DNA from: an uncultured Pelagibacteraceae bacterium
Lineage (GTDB): Bacteria > Pseudomonadota > Alphaproteobacteria > Pelagibacterales > Pelagibacteraceae
DNA length: 64,000 bases
Direction of reading: 5' to 3'
NCBI GenBank assembly: GCA_902542975.1
Contig: CACBWM010000001.1
Location: 163,296-227,295, forward strand
Below the pieces are notes generated by a model, which saw only the letters and a program-made list of their open reading frames with translations, searched no databases and was not told the origin of the DNA. Position numbers and translations under genes: made by a program. Of the stretch, positions 9,538 through 17,130 are shown piece after piece (position 1 is the first letter of the stretch; the number at the start of each line of letters is the position of its first letter).

Positions 9538-9987
9538 ATGTTTAAAAAAATATTTAGCATTCTTTTCATTTTCTTTTTTTTATCCTCAATCTCAATAGCC
9601 AAAGATAAAATAGATGAAACCATTGATAAAACTACCGATTTTTTAAAATCTATATCTAAAAGAAGTTTAAATAAATCTCAAACAGCAGAATTTTTAAACA
9701 ACTATGCGATAACCCTACAAGATGAGCGAAATCAAGGTGAAGTGACTTATATCTTTGATGAAAAGAATTATAAAAGATATAAAGACGGAAAAGTTATTTC
9801 AGAAGATGGGTGGCGTTTTACAAATTTAGGAAAATTAAGAGTTTTTTCAGGTGATATTAAATTAACTTGGAAATTTAAACTTGATAAACAAAATGTAATA
9901 GTCATTAAGACTAAATTTCAACCAATAGGTAAAGAATATCCATTCACCTATCAACTAAAAGAAAAGTTTTTTGAAACAGTTAATTAA
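9538..9987 (+). CDS. Exported protein of unknown function
   Basis: The 149-residue protein has a clear Sec signal peptide (MFKKIFSILFIFFFLSSISIA, cleavage expected after the alanine). A charged mature part of about 128 residues follows, rich in lysine and aromatic residues. I do not recognise a family. The mature part has no cysteine and no further membrane segment, so a soluble periplasmic protein is most likely. It follows the AEC carrier after 6 bases, and its stop shares one base with a 37-codon basic ORF. Confidence 0.65.
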   Translation: MFKKIFSILFIFFFLSSISIAKDKIDETIDKTTDFLKSISKRSLNKSQTAEFLNNYAITLQDERNQGEVTYIFDEKNYKRYKDGKVISEDGWRFTNLGKLRVFSGDIKLTWKFKLDKQNVIVIKTKFQPIGKEYPFTYQLKEKFFETVN

Positions 9988-10100
9988 TGTCAAAAAGATA
10001 TAGTGGAAAATCATTTAAAGACTCTAGCGTAATGAAAAAAGCCAAACTTTCTTTAAAGGAAAAAAGAAAGATTAAAAAAGATAAGAAAAAGAGTAAGTGA
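9987..10100 (+). CDS. Small basic protein, 37 aa, hypothetical
   Basis: This ORF is too short for the supplied track. It starts with ATG overlapping the preceding stop (TAATG) and ends TGA at 10098-10100. It encodes a 37-residue protein beginning MSKRYSGKSFKDSS, with about half of its residues Lys or Arg and a tail of KEKRKIKKDKKK type. The coupled start favours real translation. The composition suggests nucleic-acid or ribosome binding, but lysine-rich translations arise easily in A-rich DNA, so reality is uncertain. Confidence 0.5.
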   Translation: MSKRYSGKSFKDSSVMKKAKLSLKEKRKIKKDKKKSK

Positions 10101-10151
10101 AATCTTGTTTGCATCAAAAAATAAAAGTAGTATAAACCAACAATTATTTAC

Positions 10152-10228
10152 GGCGGGGTAGCTCAGTTGGTTAGAGCGCGGGACTCATAAGCCCGAGGTC
10201 AGTGGTTCGATCCCACTTCCCGCTACCA
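10152..10228 (+). tRNA. tRNA-Met (CAT), elongator type
   Basis: A complete 77-base cloverleaf can be folded, including an encoded CCA. The acceptor is GGCGGGG against TCCCGCT (G-U at both ends), the D stem is GCTC/GAGC, the anticodon loop is CTCATAA, and the T arm is AGTGG-TTCGATC-CCACT. The C11-G24 D-stem pair and paired acceptor end argue against an initiator tRNA. A lysidine-modified tRNA-Ile2 has the same anticodon and cannot be fully excluded. The top pair of the anticodon stem is A31-G39, a mismatch, while the four pairs below it are G-C. Confidence 0.9.
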
Positions 10229-10272
10229 TTTTTAGGCCTTTTAATCACTAAATATATCCTTATAAATTAACT

Positions 10273-11121
10273 GTGAAATTTTTATTAAAAATTCTAATAT
10301 TTCAGTTTGTTTTTATCTCAGCTTCTTTTGCTAAAGTAGATGAAGTAGTAGATAGATTTTATTCTTCTTTGGAAAGTTTTTTGGAGGAGAATTTTGAAAA
10401 TACTGATTTTTCAATAAAAAAAATTGAGACTATTAAACCAGAAATAGGAATACAAACATTTAAAATTTTTGCAGAAGATAGTTCAGACTTATCTTTTTTC
10501 CAAGGATCTTTATTTTTACACGACAGTGACAGAGAAACATTTAATTTTGGAATTGGACAAAGATATTTATCTAATGATGAAAGTATATTATTTGGTTTAA
10601 ACGCTTTTTATGATTATGAATTTGATTATGAGCACCAAAGATTTAGTATAGGTGCTGAAATTAAATCTTCCATCCTAGATTTAAATTACAATCAATATTT
10701 TGCTGAAAGCTCTAGCAAAAAAGGAAAAGATAGTAAAAATGAAGAAGCTATAGATGGTTATGATGCAGAAGTAGGAGCACATCTTCCATACATTCCATCT
10801 ATGAAAGTATATTTAAAAGTTTTTGATTTTGAAGTACCAAGTGGAAACGATTTTCAAGGATTAGAATTTTCTACACAATTAAAAATACCAAATTCAGGCT
10901 TATCTTTTGAAATTGGCCACACTGATTACGATCATCACAATGATCAAAGTTATATAAATCTTAAGTATAGTAATAGTATAAAAAATCCTGGTACTTCTTT
11001 ATTTAGTAGTGAGGCTTTTGAAAGAATTTCCATGAAAGATAGAATGTATGAGAAAGTTAGAAGAGAAAATGTTATTAAGAAAAAAGGAGCGAGTTTTACT
11101 GTTAAAGCAGGAGGATTTTAA
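10273..11121 (+). CDS. Inverse-autotransporter/intimin-type beta-barrel protein
   Basis: The gene starts with GTG and encodes 282 residues with a signal peptide ending near residue 20 (ISASFAK). The centre, LFGLNAFYDYEFDYEHQRFSIG, matches the inverse autotransporter barrel signature (GvNaFYDyd...h.R.s.GaE) of intimin and invasin. YDAEVGAHLPYIP fits the next strand pair. Typical family members are much longer, with a C-terminal passenger after the barrel; here the protein ends shortly after the barrel-like region. The next gene, encoding an exported Thr/Gly-rich protein, starts at the very next base. An outer-membrane pore or anchor is the likely role. Confidence 0.72.
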   Translation: MKFLLKILIFQFVFISASFAKVDEVVDRFYSSLESFLEENFENTDFSIKKIETIKPEIGIQTFKIFAEDSSDLSFFQGSLFLHDSDRETFNFGIGQRYLSNDESILFGLNAFYDYEFDYEHQRFSIGAEIKSSILDLNYNQYFAESSSKKGKDSKNEEAIDGYDAEVGAHLPYIPSMKVYLKVFDFEVPSGNDFQGLEFSTQLKIPNSGLSFEIGHTDYDHHNDQSYINLKYSNSIKNPGTSLFSSEAFERISMKDRMYEKVRRENVIKKKGASFTVKAGGF

Positions 11122-11970
11122 ATGAAAAATTTTAAATATTTATTTTTGATTTTATCTACAATTTTTATTTTTGAGATGTTTAATTCTAATAAAGCTGAAG
11201 CATGTACGATTTCTTCTGGGGTTGTCTCGGAAAGTGATATTAATAGTGGATGTGATACAGCACCTGCAGAATATGAAATAGTAATTTATAAACTTTATTT
11301 ATGTACAAGTATTCCAACTGAAGCAACAACATCATCTACAGTTGTTTTAACTCCTTGCTCTCAAGTATTTAACAATGATAGCGGAGCTACTGCTGCTGTA
11401 ACCCAAGGGGCTGAAATTGTTCTAGATGGAACTTATACACGACCTCCAAATGGAACTTATACACATGGATATGCTTATATGGATAATACCTTTGGTATAA
11501 CATGGGCAGGCGAGCTTAGTGGCGCTAAAACAGGAACATCTAGTGGAACTGGAGTTTTTTGTGGTACAAAAGCTGGCTCAGGAACACATGCAAAAGGAAG
11601 CACTCACACTGGAAATTCTGTCTGTGGTTCAAGCGCTATAACAGCAGGAAAATTTGTTGAGACATTAGCTCAATTTGGTGCACATGACGATGCATTTTCG
11701 TCAAAGGCTGAGGTTGATAATATAAATGGAACAACAGCGAGTATTATTGGATATTTAGTTGATAGCAACGAACATAGAGCAGCTAACACAGGTGAAGTTG
11801 TAAAGCTAGAAGGTCTTGTAAAATTTGCAGACCCTATTACAGTTACTGGAGCGACATCTTCTTTAAGCATGACATTTAATGTTGGAGAGGGAATGCACTT
11901 ATCAAACACAGGTGCGGACACACTTTGGATTGGAAGTGGTCCTTTCCAAGCAATTATGTCTGCAAATTAA
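11122..11970 (+). CDS. Exported Thr/Ser/Gly/Ala-rich protein, probable surface protein
   Basis: The 282-residue protein has a signal peptide (hydrophobic stretch then NKAEA, cleavage before the first cysteine region). The mature part is poor in lysine and rich in Thr, Ser, Gly and Ala, unlike its neighbours. It has six cysteines that could form three disulfides, and a short repeat (GTYTRPPN/GTYTHGYA). I recognise no named domain. The composition resembles extracellular adhesin, pilin-like or S-layer proteins. It begins directly after the barrel gene, with no spacer, so the two are surely co-expressed. Confidence 0.65.
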   Translation: MKNFKYLFLILSTIFIFEMFNSNKAEACTISSGVVSESDINSGCDTAPAEYEIVIYKLYLCTSIPTEATTSSTVVLTPCSQVFNNDSGATAAVTQGAEIVLDGTYTRPPNGTYTHGYAYMDNTFGITWAGELSGAKTGTSSGTGVFCGTKAGSGTHAKGSTHTGNSVCGSSAITAGKFVETLAQFGAHDDAFSSKAEVDNINGTTASIIGYLVDSNEHRAANTGEVVKLEGLVKFADPITVTGATSSLSMTFNVGEGMHLSNTGADTLWIGSGPFQAIMSAN

Positions 11971-12494
11971 TGGCCTGGAAAATCTAAAAGATTTTCAACA
12001 GAATATCCCTTTTTAACTAGATTATCTGTACCACCTAAATCAAAAAGATTTATTACAAATATAAATCCAGCCACTTTACTTTTTGATATTTCTATTAATT
12101 TCGCTGCTGCTTCTGCAGTACCACCAGTAGCAATTAAATCATCAATTATTAAGACTTTATCACCTTCATCGAATGAATCTTTGTGGACTTCTATTGTCGC
12201 CGTTCCATATTCAAGCTCAAAGTCTACTGAATGAACATCAGCAGGTAATTTATTTTTTTTCCTCAACATTATGAATGGTTTATCAAGTATATAAGAAATA
12301 GCTGATGCAAAAACAAATCCTCTAGACTCTACAGCTCCAATTTTATTAAACTGAAATTTTTTTGATCTTTCAACGATTTGATTAATACATTCTTTGAATG
12401 CCTTTTCATTTTTAATAAGTGTTGTTATATCTCTGAAAAGAATTCCCTTTTTGGGATAGTCTTGAATTGACCTAATATGTTCTTTTAAATCCAT
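11967..12494 (-). CDS. apt: Adenine phosphoribosyltransferase
   Basis: Makes AMP from adenine and PRPP. The PRPP-binding motif VLIIDDLIATGGTA and the family opening MDLKEHIRSIQDYPKKGILF are present. The track ORF begins at 12650, but that extension runs through the divergent mtnP gene and is not part of the family. The ATG at 12494 gives a normal 175-residue Apt. Only 28 bases separate this start from the mtnP start, so a single tiny region must hold both promoters. Adenine is the other product of methylthioadenosine cleavage by MtnP, which explains the pairing. Confidence 0.93.
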   Translation of the reverse strand: MDLKEHIRSIQDYPKKGILFRDITTLIKNEKAFKECINQIVERSKKFQFNKIGAVESRGFVFASAISYILDKPFIMLRKKNKLPADVHSVDFELEYGTATIEVHKDSFDEGDKVLIIDDLIATGGTAEAAAKLIEISKSKVAGFIFVINLFDLGGTDNLVKKGYSVENLLDFPGH

Positions 12495-12522
12495 AAAACT
12501 TAAATATAATCTTAAATCTATT

Positions 12523-13395
12523 ATGGCAAATAATAAATTAGCTATTATTGGTGGAAGTGGCCTATATGATGTTGAGGAGTTTAAAGATAGAGAGACACTC
12601 GATATAAATACTCCATGGGGAAAACCCTCAGATTTAATATTAAAAGCCAAATTTAATAATAAAGAAATTTATTTTTTACCAAGACATGGAAAAGGTCATT
12701 TTATTTCTCCATCGAAAATAAATTTTAGGGCAAATATTGATGCTCTCAAGCAACTTGGTATTACTGACATAGTTTCTGTTTCAGCTGTAGGATCTTTAAA
12801 GGAAGATCTACCTCCAGGTAAATTTGTTATCGTTGATCAATTCATTGATAGAACTTTTGCAAGAAATAAAACCTTTTTTGATGATGAAATTGTTGCGCAT
12901 GTATCAATGGCACACCCAACCTCAAATGGGCTGATGAATGCTTGCGAAGATGCCATTAAAAAAGAAAATATACCTTATCAAAGAGGTGGAACTTATGTTG
13001 TAATGGAAGGTCCACAATTTTCTACATTAGCAGAGTCAAATCTATATAGATCTTGGAAAGCCGATGTTATTGGAATGACAAATATGCCAGAAGCTAAGCT
13101 AGCAAGAGAAGCAGAAATTAGATATGCTTCGGTTTCTATGGTAACAGATTATGATTGCTGGCATCCAGATCACGAGAATGTTGATGTTCAACAAGTTATA
13201 AAAGTACTCTTAAATAATGCCGCGAAGGCAAAAAATATGATTAAAAACTTAATAGAGAACTTTGAAAATTATATTGATCCTAATGATCCAACTAATAATT
13301 GCTTAGATGTTGCAATAATTACTGCTCCAGAAAAAAGAACACAAAAAACTAAAGATAAATTAAAAACAATTGCAGGAAGGATTTTAAATATATGA
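12523..13395 (+). CDS. mtnP: S-methyl-5'-thioadenosine phosphorylase
   Basis: Cleaves methylthioadenosine (MTA) with phosphate to adenine and methylthioribose-1-phosphate. The protein has IIGGSGLYDVEEF (phosphate site), FLPRHGKGH, GMTNMPEAKLAREAEI and VTDYDCWHP. The last motif carries the aspartates that recognise the adenine amino group and marks the MTA branch of the purine nucleoside phosphorylases. Length 290 is normal. It is divergent from apt and followed, with a 4-base overlap, by an exported hydrolase-like gene and then mtnA. Confidence 0.93.
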   Translation: MANNKLAIIGGSGLYDVEEFKDRETLDINTPWGKPSDLILKAKFNNKEIYFLPRHGKGHFISPSKINFRANIDALKQLGITDIVSVSAVGSLKEDLPPGKFVIVDQFIDRTFARNKTFFDDEIVAHVSMAHPTSNGLMNACEDAIKKENIPYQRGGTYVVMEGPQFSTLAESNLYRSWKADVIGMTNMPEAKLAREAEIRYASVSMVTDYDCWHPDHENVDVQQVIKVLLNNAAKAKNMIKNLIENFENYIDPNDPTNNCLDVAIITAPEKRTQKTKDKLKTIAGRILNI

Positions 13396-14324
13396 AGAAA
13401 CTATTTTTAATTGTACTATTTTTTATTATTTCTACTTACGCTTACGCTAACGGTAAAATTTTAAAAAGTGGATTTTTTACTAAATCAGCTTCAGTAGAGG
13501 AGGGTATGGACGTAAAAGATCCAAAAAACAAAATTATAATTATTTATAATCATGGTCAAAATTCAAATGATAAAGCACACAAGAATGAATGTGTTTGGGT
13601 AAATCAAATAAGAAATCAAGCTTCATTGGTTGATGAGGAAATTAATGGTAAAAAAATTATGGTTTATAATTTCTGCTCAAATGATTTTGCAGGCGATATG
13701 TCATTAAAAAAACACTGGTGGAAGTCCAAAACTCCTTATGTGGGTAAACATAAGTTAGAAAAAAGGATTGAAAAAAATCTAGAATTAGTTGAAAAATTTA
13801 TAAGTATTGGAGTTCCAAGAAAACAAATTATCATATCAGGTCATTCATGTGGGGGTCTATTAACTCTAATGTTGTTATCAGCTTACCCAGAAAAAGTAGG
13901 AGGGGGAATATCATACATGCAAGCTTGTTTTGGTAAGCTTTCTAAAACTTATAAAGTAAAAAAAGTAGGCCCAGAAAAGGCATTAGAAAAATTTGCTAAA
14001 AAATACCCAGGCCCTGCTGAATTAAGAGCAAGACTAATTAATAATATTAAACAATCTGATAATGTTTCTGTTTTAGCTTTCACTCACCCGAAGGATAAAT
14101 GGGAGGGATTGTTATCTGACTGGTTAGAGGAAGTTCCAGGAGTTAAAAGAATTGTTATTTCTGAAGATTATAAAATTAAAGGAAAATCTTGTTTTGTTAA
14201 AGGAGTTGATTGGCAAAAAAATATCTCAAAACAGAAAAATCCAGGTCATGAAATGAACCAGGCTGATTGTTTTCAATATTATAATCCAACAATTAAAGAA
14301 TACATTGCTTCAAGAATAAAATAA
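13392..14324 (+). CDS. Exported alpha/beta-hydrolase-like protein
   Basis: The 310-residue protein starts with a signal peptide (MKKLFLIVLFFIISTYAYA). Its mature part contains a nucleophile-elbow motif GHSCGG (Ser152) after a beta strand (QIIISG), an oxyanion-type IIYNHGQNS near residue 50, and a late GHEMNQ that could supply the catalytic histidine. It is therefore probably a periplasmic serine esterase or related hydrolase, substrate unknown. It is locked between mtnP (4-base overlap) and mtnA (one-base overlap, TAATG). It is co-expressed with methylthioadenosine salvage, although an exported enzyme is not an obvious step of that pathway. Confidence 0.68.
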   Translation: MKKLFLIVLFFIISTYAYANGKILKSGFFTKSASVEEGMDVKDPKNKIIIIYNHGQNSNDKAHKNECVWVNQIRNQASLVDEEINGKKIMVYNFCSNDFAGDMSLKKHWWKSKTPYVGKHKLEKRIEKNLELVEKFISIGVPRKQIIISGHSCGGLLTLMLLSAYPEKVGGGISYMQACFGKLSKTYKVKKVGPEKALEKFAKKYPGPAELRARLINNIKQSDNVSVLAFTHPKDKWEGLLSDWLEEVPGVKRIVISEDYKIKGKSCFVKGVDWQKNISKQKNPGHEMNQADCFQYYNPTIKEYIASRIK

Positions 14325-15403
14325 TGAAAATTAATGGCCTTGAATATAAAACAATTTGGTTTGATGAAGAAAAACAAGTTGTAAAAATAATAGATCAAAC
14401 GAAGCTACCACATAAATTTATAATAAAAGAATTAAGTTCAGTTAAAGACGCTATAAATGCTATCAAAACAATGGAAGTTCGAGGTGCTCCATTAATCGGA
14501 GGCACAGCTGCATTTGGATTAGTTTTAGCTATAAAAGAAAATAACAGTTTAGATTTTATAAAAAAAAGTTCAGAGGAATTAGTTGCATCTAGACCAACAG
14601 CAATAAATCTCCAATGGGCAATACATAGAATGAATAACAAATTATCATTTGTTGAACCTGAAGATTTATTTAGAGTTGCACTCAATGAGGCTAAGGAAAT
14701 TTGTAAAGAAGATGAGAGGTTTTGTGAAAGTATTGGTAAAAATGGATTAAATATTATTGAAGATATATATAATAAAAAAAAAGATACGGTAAATATTCTC
14801 ACACATTGTAATGCAGGTTGGTTAGCTACAATAGATTGGGGGACAGCAACTTCTCCTATTTATCATGCACATAAAAAAGGAATACCAATACATGTTTGGG
14901 TAGATGAAACTAGACCAAGAAATCAAGGGGCAAACCTTACATCATATGAACTTAATGAAGAAGAAATTCCAAATACAATTATAGCAGATAATACTGGAGG
15001 AATATTAATGCAAAGAGGACAGGTCGATATGTGTATTGTTGGAACAGATAGAACTTTATCTAACGGAGATGTGTGCAATAAAATTGGCACATATTTAAAA
15101 GCTCTTGCAGCTCATGATAATAATGTTCCTTTTTATGTTGCTTTACCAAGTTCAACCATAGATTGGAATTTAAAAAACTCCAAAGATATTCCAATAGAAG
15201 AAAGAGATCCAAAAGAACTTTCTCATGTGGATGGAATTAATAAAGATAATAAAGTTGATAAAGTTTTAATTTATCCAGAGAAAAGTAAATCATTAAATTT
15301 GGCTTTTGATGTAACTCCAGCTAAATATGTTACAGCATTAATAACAGAAAAAGGATTATGCGAAGCCTCTACCGAAGGTTTAAATGGTCTCTTCAAAAAC
15401 TAA
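14324..15403 (+). CDS. mtnA: Methylthioribose-1-phosphate isomerase
   Basis: Isomerises methylthioribose-1-phosphate to methylthioribulose-1-phosphate. The 359-residue protein has the eIF2B-like isomerase fold with VRGAPLIGGTAAFG, the catalytic-cysteine motif THCNAGWLAT, WVDETRPRNQGA and IVGTDRTLSNGDVCNKIGTY, which carries the catalytic aspartate. It is translationally coupled to the upstream hydrolase gene and overlaps the downstream aldolase gene by 20 bases. The next enzyme in this operon decides where the product goes. Confidence 0.93.
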   Translation: MKINGLEYKTIWFDEEKQVVKIIDQTKLPHKFIIKELSSVKDAINAIKTMEVRGAPLIGGTAAFGLVLAIKENNSLDFIKKSSEELVASRPTAINLQWAIHRMNNKLSFVEPEDLFRVALNEAKEICKEDERFCESIGKNGLNIIEDIYNKKKDTVNILTHCNAGWLATIDWGTATSPIYHAHKKGIPIHVWVDETRPRNQGANLTSYELNEEEIPNTIIADNTGGILMQRGQVDMCIVGTDRTLSNGDVCNKIGTYLKALAAHDNNVPFYVALPSSTIDWNLKNSKDIPIEERDPKELSHVDGINKDNKVDKVLIYPEKSKSLNLAFDVTPAKYVTALITEKGLCEASTEGLNGLFKN

Positions 15404-16028
15404 TAAAAAGAAAAATGATGTTATTAAGTTTTCAAAAATGCTTAATGACAAAAAATTATCAGCTTTAAGATCTGGCAATATATCAGTCAGACACAACAAT
15501 GGTTTTTTTATTACCCCTTCAGGAAAAAAATACTCATCACTAAAAGTAAAAGATATAGTGTTTGTAAGTCTAGATGGAAAATATGAAAAAACATATAAAC
15601 CTTCATCAGAATGGAGATTTCATCAAGATATTTATGTTAAAAAGAAAGATGCTCAAGCAATAGTCCACTCACATTCAACTAATGCAACAGCCCTATCTGT
15701 TCACAAAAAACCTATTCCAGCTTTTCATTACATGGTTGCTCTTGCTGGAGGTAACGATATTAAATGTGCAAAATATGCAACTTATGGAACAAGAAAGCTT
15801 TCAAAAAATATATTAAAAGCTTTGAATAATAGAAAAGCCTGTTTGATTGCAAATCACGGTCAGATTGCATTCGATAAAAATTTACCTGATGCTTTTGAAT
15901 TAGCCCAAGAAGTTGAAAATTTGAGTTTACAGTATATAACTGCTCTTAAGCTTGGGAAGCCAAAAATTCTTTCTATAAATGAAATGAATAAAGTTTTAAA
16001 AAAAGCTAAAAATTATAAAAGAGGTTAA
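15384..16028 (+). CDS. Class II (FucA-like) aldolase, probable methylthioribulose-1-phosphate aldolase
   Basis: The 214-residue protein belongs to the class II aldolase/adducin family. Metal ligands are His95 and His97 (VHSHS) and His158 (ANHGQ); the catalytic glutamate is Glu76 (SSEW). Directly after mtnA it should act on methylthioribulose-1-phosphate. Two family roles fit: the MtnB dehydratase of the methionine salvage cycle, or the aldolase that splits the sugar into dihydroxyacetone phosphate and 2-methylthioacetaldehyde (DHAP shunt). No mtnC, mtnD or mtnK-like gene is nearby, and the sequence looks more like FucA, so I favour the aldolase. The start at 15384 lies inside mtnA and is tentative. 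Confidence 0.75.
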   Translation: MVSSKTNKKKNDVIKFSKMLNDKKLSALRSGNISVRHNNGFFITPSGKKYSSLKVKDIVFVSLDGKYEKTYKPSSEWRFHQDIYVKKKDAQAIVHSHSTNATALSVHKKPIPAFHYMVALAGGNDIKCAKYATYGTRKLSKNILKALNNRKACLIANHGQIAFDKNLPDAFELAQEVENLSLQYITALKLGKPKILSINEMNKVLKKAKNYKRG

Positions 16029-16031
16029 TAG

Positions 16032-17072
16032 GTGACAAAAGTTGGTGAACATATAACTCTAGATATCATTGGAACAAAAAAAGAATATGATCCCTCATTT
16101 TATGAAAAGTTAGTTTATAAAATTGCAAAATTAGCAAAAGTAACAGTTTTAAAAATATCAAAATATAAATTTGAACCTCAAGGTTTTACATTGGTAGCTC
16201 TGTTAGCGGAAAGCCATATAAGCTTTCACACTTTTCCGGAAAATGAAATTATAAGCTTTGATTTTTTTACTTGTGGTAAAGTTTCACCATCAGTTGCTCT
16301 TAAAGTAATTAAAGAAGAAATAGAACATAAACAAATCATTATTAAGGAATTTAACAGAGATACGATTGATCTATATCATGATAACTATAGTTCACCAGGA
16401 TTAAAAAAATCTTATGTTGTAAATAAAGTATTAGAAAATTTTAAATCCAAAGCAGGTCAATATATTGAAATATTAGATTTAGAACAGTTTGGAAAAGCTT
16501 TATTTATTGATAATGAAATACAAGTCGCTGAGAGTGATGAACATTTATATAGCTCAACCTTTGTAAATTCTGGTCTTAATTTGAATTCAAATAAAGAGAA
16601 AGCTGCAATTATTGGTGGAGGTGACGGCGGTGTTGCAAGAGAATGTATTTCACAAAATTTTGGATTCATAGATTGGTATGAATTAGATCCTGAAGTCGTT
16701 GATGTATGCGATAAACATTTAAGTAAAATAGGAGAAAAGGCTACAGAAAAAAATTCATTTAAATGTGTCTGGGGTGATGCATTTGAGAGCATTAAATCAG
16801 TCAAAGATAATACCTATGATCAAATTTTTGTTGATCTTAACGATGATCAATTTTGCATAGATTTAGCTGCAAAAAATATGTCATCTTTAGAAAGAATTTT
16901 AAAACCTAAAGGTGTAATTACTGCTCAAGTCGGAAGCCAAGACAAAAAACCTAAACAAGTTGAAAATTGGTTAAATGTTTTTAACAAAAATTTTGGAAAT
17001 ACAAAACTTTCAAGAGTTTATATACCAAGTTTCGATTGTTCTTGGAATTTTTCCTCGTCAATAAATCATTAA
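16032..17072 (+). CDS. Fused S-adenosylmethionine decarboxylase / spermidine synthase
   Basis: The 346-residue protein joins two enzymes. Residues 1 to about 115 are a SpeD proenzyme with AESHISFHTFPE. Self-cleavage is expected between Glu60 and Ser61 to form the pyruvoyl group, and His66 and Cys81 (FTCG) are conserved. Residues from about 125 onward are an aminopropyltransferase (SpeE) with IIGGGDGGVARE and the acidic ELDPEV and VDLND motifs. One polypeptide thus makes decarboxylated AdoMet and transfers its aminopropyl group, releasing MTA. The gene starts with GTG, 3 bases after the aldolase stop, so the MTA producer sits with the MTA salvage genes. Confidence 0.88.
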   Translation: MTKVGEHITLDIIGTKKEYDPSFYEKLVYKIAKLAKVTVLKISKYKFEPQGFTLVALLAESHISFHTFPENEIISFDFFTCGKVSPSVALKVIKEEIEHKQIIIKEFNRDTIDLYHDNYSSPGLKKSYVVNKVLENFKSKAGQYIEILDLEQFGKALFIDNEIQVAESDEHLYSSTFVNSGLNLNSNKEKAAIIGGGDGGVARECISQNFGFIDWYELDPEVVDVCDKHLSKIGEKATEKNSFKCVWGDAFESIKSVKDNTYDQIFVDLNDDQFCIDLAAKNMSSLERILKPKGVITAQVGSQDKKPKQVENWLNVFNKNFGNTKLSRVYIPSFDCSWNFSSSINH

Positions 17073-17130
17073 TTTTACTTTTTAAAACAAAAATTTTATG
17101 AAATAATCTTCAAAATTTTGGAGGAAAAAA

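Noticed and set aside
10152-10228. Initiator tRNA-fMet
   Set aside because: The D stem has C11-G24 and the 1-72 position is G-T pairable, both unlike bacterial initiator tRNAs.
12495-12650. N-terminal extension of apt in the ORF track
   Set aside because: The 52 extra residues run antisense through mtnP and are not part of the Apt family; the ATG at 12494 gives the normal start.
14395-14802. 135-aa minus-strand ORF inside mtnA
   Set aside because: Antisense to a clearly functional enzyme; serine/leucine-rich shadow typical of AT-rich DNA.
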